DNA of 13,637 nt from Gemmatimonadota bacterium. Lineage in GTDB: Bacteria > Gemmatimonadota > Gemmatimonadetes > Longimicrobiales > RSA9. The position numbers and the translations under genes were made by a program. This document shows, piece after piece, positions 6,991 through 13,637 of the stretch. How positions within the stretch are numbered: position 1 is the stretch's first letter; every line of letters starts with the position of its first letter. Location: NCBI GenBank assembly GCA_012027055.1, contig VEPF01000017.1:1-13637 (forward strand), read 5' to 3'. The notes under the pieces were generated by a model that saw only the letters and a list, made by a program, of their open reading frames with translations, did no database searches and was not told the DNA's origin.

Positions 6991-7608
6991 CTACGCGCGG
7001 CTGACGCTGGCCTTCCCGCCCGAGATGTCGGCCACGCCCGCCTCGCACCGCTCGCCCGCGGCGAGCGGCACGGCGGCGCGGCAGTGCACAGCCTCCGCGA
7101 AAGTCTCCTCGAGCACTTCCGCCCCGACCTGCTCGAGCAGCCGGCGCAGCCGGGCGACGTCCGCGTATCCGACCGCCACCTGCAGCGTGACGCGGGCGAC
7201 CTTGCGCACGGTCGCCAGCTCGGCGAGCGCATGCTGCACGGCGCCGCCGTAGGCCCGGACCAGTCCTCCGGTGCCCAGCTTCGTGCCGCCGAAGTAGCGC
7301 GTCACCACCGCCACGATCTCGCCCACCCCCGAGTGCAGCAGCACGTCGAGCATGGGCCGGCCCGCGGTCCCGTGCGGTTCGCCGGCGTCGCTCATGCCGA
7401 TGCTGGCAGTGCTGCCGGGCGGTCCGGTCACGTATGCCCAGCAGTTGTGGGTCGCGTCCGGGAACTCCGCGCGCACCGCATCCAGGAAGGCGCGCGCCGC
7501 GGGCGGGTCCGGCGCGTGCCCCAGGGACGCGATGAAGCGGCTGCCCAGGATCACGTCCTCGGTGCGGACGCTCGCGGCCGGGATGGCGTAGCCTTCGGAC
7601 CCGGTCAC
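6991..7608 (-). CDS. yigZ: YigZ/IMPACT (UPF0029) family protein
   Basis: The protein is 205 aa, typical of bacterial YigZ. The IMPACT N-terminal domain (about 10-125) has the family signature: GEPHGTAGRP at 77-86, TRYFGGTKLGTGGLVRAYG at 103-121, and an upstream HNCWAY at 54-59. The C-terminal part (about 135-200) fits the ferredoxin-like DUF1949 domain. The eukaryotic relative IMPACT/Yih1 regulates Gcn2. The bacterial function is unsettled, with nucleic-acid or translation-factor binding suggested from structure. The start is GTG at 7608, 13 nt after the TGA of the Asp-box gene, so it is read from the same transcript. AGGCGG just upstream is a poor Shine-Dalgarno, so translation may depend on the upstream gene. 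It converges on uup. There is no obvious functional link to its secreted upstream neighbour. Confidence 0.93.
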   Translation of the reverse strand: MTGSEGYAIPAASVRTEDVILGSRFIASLGHAPDPPAARAFLDAVRAEFPDATHNCWAYVTGPPGSTASIGMSDAGEPHGTAGRPMLDVLLHSGVGEIVAVVTRYFGGTKLGTGGLVRAYGGAVQHALAELATVRKVARVTLQVAVGYADVARLRRLLEQVGAEVLEETFAEAVHCRAAVPLAAGERCEAGVADISGGKASVSRA

Positions 7609-7621
7609 GGCCGCCTGCGTC

Positions 7622-10600
7622 TCACGAGCCGAGCGCCGCCACCGCGGCCGCCACCCGGACGAGCAGCGGCGGGGCCTGGCTCCCGGCCTGCTGCAGCTCG
7701 GTCTCCGTTTCTGCCAGCGTGCGCTGCTGCTCCGCGGTCGGCGGGAAGTGCGCGCTGCCGAGCGCCGCGGCCAGGCCGTTCAGCCGGGTGGTGATGGGCG
7801 CATCGGCGGCGGCCGCGCCTTCCCCGCCGCCCGGCCCGCGCCGGGGCGCGCGCAGCCGATCCTGCAGCGCCGCCAGCTCGGCGCGGACCGCGCGGGCACC
7901 GGCCACCGCGGCCGCGGCGCTGTCCCGGCCCTGCAGGGCCCGCGTGATGCCGGCCTGGGCCGAATCGAGCTGCTCGAGCACCCCGGCGGCCTTCCGCTGC
8001 GCCAGGTACACACGCATGCGCACGGCGTGGAGCGAGCGCAGCTCGGCCTCGGGGACCGCGACCAGCGGATCGCGACGGACCACCAGCTCGACCGGGGCCG
8101 TGCCCGCCGGCACGCCCGGGCCGGAGAGGGTCACCGTGTACCGGCCCGGCCACACGTACGGGCCGGTGGCGGCGCCGAATCGCGGTCCATCTTCCTCGTC
8201 TGCCTGCGCGCGCGCGGCGGCGGGTGCGGGCGTCGGGGCCGCGTAGCGGAGGTCCCACGACAGGCGGTGCAACCCCGGCCGGGCCGGGACGGTCAGGGTG
8301 CGGACCGGGGCGCCGGCGGAGTCCGCGATCTGCAGCGTGAAGGCGCCGGTGGTGGCGGCGGGCAGGAGCACGGCGACACTCGCGCCGGCCGGCAGGTTGG
8401 CGCCGCGGTAGTTCCGGTCACCCGGAATGGTGCTGCCGGTGTGCTGGTTCCGGATCAGGGCGGGCCGGGGCGCGAACAACACGGGCGCAGCGGCGCGCGC
8501 GGGCAACCGTTCCAGGGCCGCGATGTCATCCAGGATGTAGATGCCGCGGCCATGGGTGGCCACCACCAGATCGTTCTCGCGCGGTTGGATCACCAGGTCG
8601 TGCACGGGCGCGGGCGCGATCCCCTGCCGCAGCTGCGTCCAGCTCTCGCCGCCGTTGCGGCTGACGTACACGCCGTATTCGGTTCCGGCAAACAGCAGCT
8701 CAGGGTTACGGGGGTGCTCGCGGATGACGTACACCGGTCCGTCCGCCGGCAGGTTGCCCGCGATCGAGCGGAAGCTCCGGCCGTAGTCGGTGCTCTTCAG
8801 CAGGTAAGGCCGGAAGTCGTTGCTGCGATGCCCGTCCAGGGCCACGTAGACGGTGCCTTCCTGGTGGCCGGATGCCAGCACGCGGCTCACGTAGGTGAGG
8901 CCCGGCACGCCCGGGAACTGCGCGCTCCGGGTCCAGGTGGTGCCACCGTCGCGCGTGACCTGGACCAGTCCGTCATCGGTGCCCACGTAGAGCAGGTCCC
9001 GGCGGAGCGGCGATTCCGCGATGGTGGTGATGTTGCCGAACTCGGCCGTGCCCTCGTGGCGGCCGAAGCCGCCCGGGCCGGTCAACCCCATGATGGGCAG
9101 GCTGTCACGGTCGAGCGCGCGGGTGAGATCGCCGCCCAGCTGCTGCCAGGAGTCGCCCCGGTCCGGGCTGCGGTACAGCACGCTCGCGCCGAAGTAGAGC
9201 GTGTTGTGGTCGTGCGCCGAGATCAGCAGGGGGGCGCTCCAGTTCCAGCGGAGGGCCTGCCCGGGCGCGGCCACCGGCCGGATCGACTTGCGCTCCTCGG
9301 TGGCATAGTCGAAGCGACTGAGCGCGCCGTTCTGCGATTCGACGTAGACCACGTTCGGGTCGGTGGGGTCGATGGCCGCATAGAAGCCATCGCCGCCGCC
9401 TGCGCGCACCCAGTCGGCATTGGTGATGCCGGCGCGGGCGCGATTCCTGACCGGCCCGCCCCAGCTGCCGTTGTCCTGCAGCCCGCCGTACACGAAGTAG
9501 TCCGGCTCGCGGTTGTCCACCGCGATTGCGTAGAAGGTGGACACCGGCAGGTTCAGCGCGAAGTCCCAGGTGCTGCCGCGGTCCTCGGACATGTAGAACC
9601 CGCCATCGTTCCCCAGCAGCAGGTGGTCGGGATCCCCGGGATCGATGAGCAGCGCGTGGTGGTCGGCGTGGGTCTGGCCCGCGATGGCGCGGAAGGTCTT
9701 CCCGCCGTCATCCGACACGCTCAGCGACACTCCCAGGTGGTAGACCCGCTCCGGGTCCCGCGGATCGACCCGCACCTGGCCGAAGAACCACGGGATGGAC
9801 TGCAGCGGGTTGGTCCGGCGCCAGGTGGCTCCCGCATCATCGGAGCGGTAGATGCCGCTGCTGTCGCCGGCGGCGCTGATGGTGGCGTAGAGCGTGCCCG
9901 GCGCGGCGGGCGCGACCGCGATGCCGATGCGTCCCACCGCCGCGTGCGGCAGCCCCTGCGTCAGCTCCGTCCAGCTCTCGCCCGCGTCCGTGCTCTTCCA
10001 GATGCCGCTCTCGGGCCCGCCCGCCACGAAGCTGTACGCGCGCCGGTCCCGCTGGTACGTGGCCGCGTACACGATGTCCGGGTTGGACGGATCGAGCGCG
10101 ATGTCGGTCACGCCCGTGTACGGCCCCGCCTTCAGCGTGTTCCGCCAGGTGCGGCCGCCATCGACGGTCTTGAAGAAGCCCCGCTCCCCGCCCGCCGCCC
10201 ACAGCGGGCCCATGGCGGCCACGTACACTTCATCGGGCCGCTGCGGGTGCACCACGATGCGCGCGATGTGCTGGCTTTGCGCCAGGCCGGCGGGCGTCCA
10301 GGTCGCGCCCGCGTCCGCGGAGCGGTACATGCCCGCGCCCCAGGACGAGCTGCGCAGGTTGTTGGACTCGCCGGTGCCGACGTAGATGACGCGGTCGTCC
10401 GCGGGCGCCACCGCGACCGCGCCGATGGACGAGTACTTCACCGCGTCGAAGCTGGGCGTCCAGGTGACGCCGCCGTTCGTGCTCTTCCACACGCCGCCGG
10501 CCGCTGCCGCCACGTACATCACCTTGCCCCAGCGCTCGCCGGTCCGGGAGGTGGCGGGCACCGCGATGTCGCTGATGCGCCCGCTCATGACGGCCGGCCC

Positions 10601-10765
10601 GATGGCGCGGAAGCGCAGGTCCGCCAGCAGCAGCGAGTCCGGCAGGCCGGCCACGAGGGAGCTGGCAGCCGGGTCCGGCGCGGGGCGGCGGGTCTGGGCG
10701 TGGCCGGCCGAGGCGGCAACGAGCAGAGTGGCCGCCAGGGCGGCGGCGAAGCGGAGCGTTCTCAC
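7622..10765 (-). CDS. Secreted Asp-box / VPS10-sortilin-like beta-propeller protein
   Basis: A 1047-aa exported protein. The signal peptide is MRTLRFAAALAATLLVAASA, with likely cleavage near GHA-Q. Residues about 30-745 contain eleven Asp-box (BNR) motifs, among them KSTNGGVTW, RSADAGATW, KTVDGGRTW, KSTDAGESW, VSDDGGKTF, RSPDRGDSW, VTRDGGTTW and VSRNGGESW. They alternate with blocks such as DPSNPDIVYAATY, the pattern of stacked beta-propellers in VPS10/sortilin-like and glycosidase-like proteins. The propeller ends at HGRGIYILDD. An Ig-like FlgD-type segment follows (PGLHRLSWDLRY, WPGRYTVTL), then an Ala/Arg-rich helical tail. Annotation pipelines often call these 'glycosyl hydrolase', but I see no catalytic residues that prove activity; ligand binding at the cell surface is equally possible. 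I chose GTG at 10765 because the signal peptide begins there; the frame runs back to 10819 with a Pro/Gly-rich leader. It follows the M24 gene by 63 nt and yigZ follows by 13 nt. Confidence 0.88.
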   Translation of the reverse strand: MRTLRFAAALAATLLVAASAGHAQTRRPAPDPAASSLVAGLPDSLLLADLRFRAIGPAVMSGRISDIAVPATSRTGERWGKVMYVAAAAGGVWKSTNGGVTWTPSFDAVKYSSIGAVAVAPADDRVIYVGTGESNNLRSSSWGAGMYRSADAGATWTPAGLAQSQHIARIVVHPQRPDEVYVAAMGPLWAAGGERGFFKTVDGGRTWRNTLKAGPYTGVTDIALDPSNPDIVYAATYQRDRRAYSFVAGGPESGIWKSTDAGESWTELTQGLPHAAVGRIGIAVAPAAPGTLYATISAAGDSSGIYRSDDAGATWRRTNPLQSIPWFFGQVRVDPRDPERVYHLGVSLSVSDDGGKTFRAIAGQTHADHHALLIDPGDPDHLLLGNDGGFYMSEDRGSTWDFALNLPVSTFYAIAVDNREPDYFVYGGLQDNGSWGGPVRNRARAGITNADWVRAGGGDGFYAAIDPTDPNVVYVESQNGALSRFDYATEERKSIRPVAAPGQALRWNWSAPLLISAHDHNTLYFGASVLYRSPDRGDSWQQLGGDLTRALDRDSLPIMGLTGPGGFGRHEGTAEFGNITTIAESPLRRDLLYVGTDDGLVQVTRDGGTTWTRSAQFPGVPGLTYVSRVLASGHQEGTVYVALDGHRSNDFRPYLLKSTDYGRSFRSIAGNLPADGPVYVIREHPRNPELLFAGTEYGVYVSRNGGESWTQLRQGIAPAPVHDLVIQPRENDLVVATHGRGIYILDDIAALERLPARAAAPVLFAPRPALIRNQHTGSTIPGDRNYRGANLPAGASVAVLLPAATTGAFTLQIADSAGAPVRTLTVPARPGLHRLSWDLRYAAPTPAPAAARAQADEEDGPRFGAATGPYVWPGRYTVTLSGPGVPAGTAPVELVVRRDPLVAVPEAELRSLHAVRMRVYLAQRKAAGVLEQLDSAQAGITRALQGRDSAAAAVAGARAVRAELAALQDRLRAPRRGPGGGEGAAAADAPITTRLNGLAAALGSAHFPPTAEQQRTLAETETELQQAGSQAPPLLVRVAAAVAALGS

Positions 10766-10791
10766 GTGCGTATCCGTGGCTGAGGAGAATG

Positions 10792-10815
10792 GCGGGGGCG
10801 GCCGGCCGCCCCCGC
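10792..10815. terminator. Perfect 24-bp GC palindrome between the M24 and Asp-box genes
   Basis: GCGGGGGCGGCC (10792-10803) is followed directly by its exact reverse complement (10804-10815). In RNA it folds into a very stable hairpin of about 10 bp with a 4-nt loop. Read on the minus strand, it sits just after the M24 stop (10829) and is followed by a pyrimidine-rich ATTCTCCTC, a weak terminator tail. It may terminate or attenuate transcription between the two genes, or protect the 3' end of the upstream mRNA. Confidence 0.55.
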
Positions 10816-10828
10816 GCACCGAACGTCA

Positions 10829-12105
10829 TCAGGGATCGAATCGAAGCCTGCTGGCCGGCGGGGTCAGGAGCTGGGCCCCGGCATGCGTGATGACCATGAT
10901 GTCCTCGCAGCGCACCCCGAACTTGCCCATCTGGTAGATCCCGGGCTCATCGCTGAACGACATCCCGGGCTGCAGTTCGACGGTGCTTCCCCTGACCAGG
11001 TACGGCCACTCGTGCCCTTCCAGCCCGATGCCGTGCCCGACGCGGTGCGTGAACCGCTCGTAGCCGCTGCCGTAGCCGGCCCGGGCCACGAAGCCGCGCG
11101 CGGCGGCATCGACCGCGCCGGCCGGCGCGCCGGGACGGGCGGCCGCGAGCGCCGCCGCCTGCGCGCCCCGCACCACCTCGAACACCCGCTCCGCTTCGGC
11201 GGGGGCGGCCCCGAGCGAGATGGTGCGCGTGATGTCGGATCGGTAGCCGTGGACCGACAGGCCGCCGTCCACCAGCACGATGTCACCGGCCGCCAGCGGC
11301 TTTGCGTTGGGCGCCCCGTGCGGGTATGCCGAGGACTCGCCGAAGAGCACGAGCGCGCCGCCGGAGAATCCGAGCTGCGTCATCGCCGCGCTGATTACCC
11401 GCCCCAGCTCCGCCTGCGTCTGCCCCGGCTCGAGCGTCCGGAAGGCCGCAGCGTACGCCTGCAGGGTGACCTCGTTGGCGAAGCGCATGATCTCGATCTC
11501 GTGGCCGCTCTTGATGCCGCGCGTCCCTTCCACGACGGCCGCGCCGCTCACGATCTCGTACGCCGCGCCCGCGGCCCCCGCGAGGCCGGTGAACACGAAC
11601 ACCCGCGCGCTCGGATCCACCGCCACGCGGCCGCGCGGCGCGCCCGCGGCGGCCAGGCTCTCGAGGACCAGCGCGAAGGGGCTCTCGTCCTCCTGCCACA
11701 CCCGGATCGCGAACCGGTCCCGCACCTCGAGCTGCGCGCGTCCCGCCTCGAACGCGGGCGCGATGACGATGCCCTCGCCGCGCTGGGGCAGCAGCAGCCC
11801 GAACAGGCGCTCGCTCCGCCCCCACGCGATGCCCGCGAAATAGTCCAGCGTGGGACCGGGCTCGACCAGCATGCCGGCCACGCCCCGCTCCACCATGAGC
11901 CGCTGCGCGGCCGCCCGCCGCTCGGTCCGTTCGGCTTCACTGATCGGCGCGGGGGCTCCCCGGGGCACGAGCGCGCGGAGCGGGGCCGGCAAGTCGGCGG
12001 GCGCCGGTGCGACCTCCGCACCGGCCGCACCGGGCGCGAGCGTCAGCACGCCGGCGGCCGCCGCGCCGCCCGCGAGGAATCGCCGTCGATCCCTGCAGTG
12101 GGCAC
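10829..12105 (-). CDS. Tat-exported M24 metallopeptidase (Xaa-Pro peptidase-like), start disrupted by an apparent frameshift
   Basis: M24 peptidases cleave X-Pro or N-terminal bonds with two metal ions. All five ligands are present: Asp at 11267-11269 (VDGG), Asp at 11234-11236 (RSDITRT), His at 11033-11035 (GHGIG), Glu at 10946-10948 (DEPGIY) and Glu at 10904-10906 (RCEDIM). A creatinase-type N-terminal domain precedes them. The protein opens with a Tat signal, RRRFLAGGAAAAG, cleaved near GAAGAE, so it acts outside the cytoplasm. In the main frame no ATG, GTG or TTG lies between that signal and 12241. Codons there end in A/T far too often to be coding. A GTG at 12105 in the next frame reads MPTAGID, and one extra C near 12087 would join it to RRFLAGG, giving about 425 aa. 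I therefore set the start at 12105, with a missing base (sequencing error or true frameshift). The literal in-frame start is ATG 12247. Confidence 0.82.
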
Positions 12106-12254
12106 CTGGGGATCCGGGGGGGCAACGGTCTGATTGTGGATTGCGGCCGCGGCCTGCGCCAGTGCCGCTCGGGATCGAACGGCAGCGTCCCGGCCGCGAC
12201 TCTGCGCCCGCGCGCCGGCTTGCGCAACGCGCGCCGAGGGCCAACATCCCTGTC
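12106..12254. promoter_or_regulatory. Divergent intergenic region between the M24 and metallophosphoesterase genes
   Basis: This stretch of about 149 nt separates two oppositely directed exported-protein genes and should contain both promoters. I see no clear -35/-10 pair. It includes a run of seven G (12116-12122), a NotI-type GCGGCCGC at 12143 and a TTGCGCAA palindrome at 12220-12227. Its third-position composition in the M24 frame is not coding-like. Confidence 0.35.
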
Positions 12255-13385
12255 ATGAACCACCGAACCGTGATCCCGGCCATCCTGCTGGTGCTGCTGC
12301 CCATCGCGGCCGGCGCGCAGCAGACCCCCGTGGTGCGCGCGATCGTGCCGCCCAGGAATCCGCTGCCGCCCGAGGCGGCCACTCGTGACTCGACGCATTT
12401 CTCGTTCATCGTGTACGGCGACACGCGCGGCCGTCGTGACGGCCAGGAAGTGCAGTACGAGCACTGGCTGATCGTGGATGACATGCTGCGCACGATCGCG
12501 GCCCGGGCCGGCCGGCCCGACGCCGTGCGCTTCGTGCTGCAGACGGGCGATGCGGTGGTGAACGGACGCGATCCGTCGCAGTGGAACGAGAGCTTCACCG
12601 ACCTGGTCAACCGGCTGACGGGGGAGGCGGGGCTGCCGTATTTCATCGCGCCCGGCAATCACGACGTCACCGGCTCGCGCGACCTCGCCTCGCCACAGCG
12701 CCAGCTCGGGCTGGCCAACTTCATGCACGTGACCGGCAACCTCGCGCCCGGGGACGCCGCGCGCGAGCTGCCCGGCTACCCCAGCCTCGCCTTCGGGTAC
12801 GGCAACACCTTCGTGCTCGCGCTCGACTCCAACATCGCGGATGACTCGGTCCAGTTGGCCTGGGCCAGCCGGCAGCTCGCGGGCATCGACCACGAACGCT
12901 TCCGGCACATCGTCGCCTTCTTTCACAATCCGCCCTTCTCCTCCGGTCCGCACGGCGGCATCACGGTCGAGCCGGCCACCGCGATCGTGCGGGAGAAGTG
13001 GCTGCCGCTGTTCCGGCAGCACGGCGTGACGCTGATCTTCACCGGCCACGAGCACTTCTTCGAGCACTGGACGGAGCGCTGGCGCGATGCGGCCGGGCAG
13101 TGGCAGCGCATGGACCAGTTCGTGACCGGCGGCGGCGGCGCGCCGCTGTACCGCTACCAGGGGGAACCGGACCTGCGCCCGTACCTGGCGGCCGGCCGCG
13201 CGGACTCGGTACGGCGCGAGCACGTGGTGCGCCCCGGCCCCGACCCGGGAGACAACCCGTACCACTACCTGTTGGTCACCGTGGCCGGGGCGGAAGTGTC
13301 CGTGGAGGTCTTTTCGGTGGACTGGGGCCGCGGCTGGCAGCCGTACCGCAGCGCGCGCATCAGGCTGGAACGGCCCGCCCCGTAG
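12255..13385 (+). CDS. Secreted calcineurin-like metallophosphoesterase
   Basis: This 376-aa protein belongs to the two-metal phosphoesterase superfamily; the substrate is unknown. The N-terminus is a Sec signal peptide (hydrophobic core about 6-19, then AGAQQ), so it acts in the periplasm or outside. The metallophosphoesterase motifs are in order: GDTR at 55-58 (motif I), TGDAVVNG at 97-104, GNHD at 134-137, FHNPPFS with His224, and GHEHFFEH at 264-271. Motif I is Asp-x-Arg rather than the textbook Asp-x-His; I recall this variant from secreted purple-acid-phosphatase-like relatives. The tail (about 330-376) is beta-rich. ATG 12255 was chosen because it begins the signal peptide. The frame is open far upstream, but that part has no signal and overlaps the M24 gene antisense. 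GAGGG lies 14 nt upstream, a weak Shine-Dalgarno. An aldo/keto reductase gene follows 29 nt downstream. Confidence 0.9.
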   Translation: MNHRTVIPAILLVLLPIAAGAQQTPVVRAIVPPRNPLPPEAATRDSTHFSFIVYGDTRGRRDGQEVQYEHWLIVDDMLRTIAARAGRPDAVRFVLQTGDAVVNGRDPSQWNESFTDLVNRLTGEAGLPYFIAPGNHDVTGSRDLASPQRQLGLANFMHVTGNLAPGDAARELPGYPSLAFGYGNTFVLALDSNIADDSVQLAWASRQLAGIDHERFRHIVAFFHNPPFSSGPHGGITVEPATAIVREKWLPLFRQHGVTLIFTGHEHFFEHWTERWRDAAGQWQRMDQFVTGGGGAPLYRYQGEPDLRPYLAAGRADSVRREHVVRPGPDPGDNPYHYLLVTVAGAEVSVEVFSVDWGRGWQPYRSARIRLERPAP

Positions 13386-13390
13386 CGGGC
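13373..13390 (+). terminator. Weak hairpin over the metallophosphoesterase stop codon
   Basis: GCCCGC (13373-13378) pairs with GCGGGC (13385-13390) across a 6-nt loop containing most of the TAG stop. It has no T-tract, and the next gene starts 25 nt later, so it may be a weak terminator or chance pairing in GC-rich DNA. Confidence 0.2.
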
Positions 13391-13414
13391 TCACGGGAAG
13401 CATAGCGAGGCACC

Positions 13415-13637
13415 ATGGAACGCAGGCAGCTCGGCGGTCAGGGACTGACGGTTTCGGCGCTCGGTCTCGGCTGCATGGGGATGAGCGACTTCTACGGGCC
13501 GCGTGACGAGCGGGAGTCGCTGGCCACCATGGCCCGGGCGCTCGAGCTGGGCATCGACTTCTTCGATACCGCCGATGCGTACGGACCGCACGAGAACGAG
13601 CGGCTGGTCGGGCGGGCGCAGCGCGCGCAGCGCGCAC
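13415..13637 (+). CDS. Aldo/keto reductase, N-terminal fragment (runs off the window)
   Basis: The first 74 codons of an NADPH-dependent aldo/keto reductase are present; the family normally has about 310-340 aa, so most of the gene lies beyond the window. The start MERRQLGGQGLTVSALGLGC is the family's opening beta-hairpin and first strand. GIDFFDTADAYGPHENERLVG follows in two parts, with the catalytic-tetrad residues Asp51 and Tyr56; the catalytic Lys and His would lie further on. CMGMS with a following FYG points to the group usually annotated as YajO/AKR13-like or AKR11-like. The start is ATG 13415 with GAGG 4 nt upstream. It lies 29 nt after the metallophosphoesterase stop on the same strand and may be co-transcribed, although no functional link is evident. 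Confidence 0.9.
   Translation, partial: MERRQLGGQGLTVSALGLGCMGMSDFYGPRDERESLATMARALELGIDFFDTADAYGPHENERLVGRAQRAQRA

Noticed and set aside
7748..10783. Plus-strand open frame of about 1011 codons opposite the Asp-box gene
   Set aside because: It is a mirror of the codon-biased minus-strand gene, with no recognisable domains and a biased composition. The minus strand has a signal peptide and eleven Asp-box motifs.
12220..12227. TTGCGCAA palindrome as an operator upstream of the metallophosphoesterase
   Set aside because: Its arms do not extend beyond 8 bp, it occurs once, and such short palindromes are expected by chance in a stretch this GC-rich.
13610..13636. GCGCAGCGC direct repeat at the window end
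   Set aside because: It lies inside the aldo/keto reductase reading frame (Ala-Gln-Arg repeats) and is too short to be a mobile-element or CRISPR signal.
11937..13637. Minus-strand frame antisense to the metallophosphoesterase and aldo/keto reductase
   Set aside because: The plus-strand genes carry full motif sets. The antisense product has no signal or domain and is open to the window edge only because of GC content.

Overview
The window is GC-rich (I estimate about 70%, with almost every third codon position G or C inside genes) and comes from a bacterial chromosome. It is densely packed with housekeeping and secreted-protein genes. I see no rRNA, tRNA, insertion sequence, integrase, CRISPR array or phage gene. 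Sec and Tat signal peptides, a type I glutamine synthetase, an Uup-type ABC-F protein and a large secreted Asp-box/VPS10-like protein suggest a Gram-negative soil-type bacterium. Gemmatimonadota is my best guess, because such Asp-box proteins are common there, but this is inference and no marker gene settles it.

Layout, left to right. (1) 1-804 (+): the 3' part of a polytopic membrane protein of unknown function, ending in a strong 14-bp hairpin that it shares with the convergent next gene. (2) 851-4129 (-): an asparagine-synthetase-like protein followed by a type I glutamine synthetase, 144 nt apart, a possible nitrogen-metabolism pair. The asparagine-synthetase homologue lacks the glutaminase cysteine and has a degenerate second active-site motif. 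The glutamine synthetase keeps its catalytic residues but has Phe where the adenylylated Tyr normally sits. (3) 4284-6964 (+): a PlsC-type acyltransferase and an Uup-type ABC-F ATPase, overlapping by 4 nt (GTGA). (4) 12105-6991 (-): a Tat-exported M24 (Xaa-Pro peptidase-like) metallopeptidase, an exported protein of about 1047 aa with eleven Asp-box motifs, and a YigZ/IMPACT-family protein. The last two are only 13 nt apart. A perfect 24-bp palindrome lies between the first two. (5) 12255-13385 (+): a secreted calcineurin-like metallophosphoesterase, divergent from the M24 gene. (6) 13415-13637 (+): the first 74 codons of an aldo/keto reductase that runs off the window.

I looked for an undescribed multi-gene system and found no convincing one. 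The best leads are the degenerate asparagine-synthetase homologue beside the glutamine synthetase, an apparent one-base frameshift or error at the start of the M24 gene, the Tyr-to-Phe change in the glutamine synthetase, and several intergenic hairpins that may be terminators or attenuators. No gene-free stretch exceeds about 155 nt.
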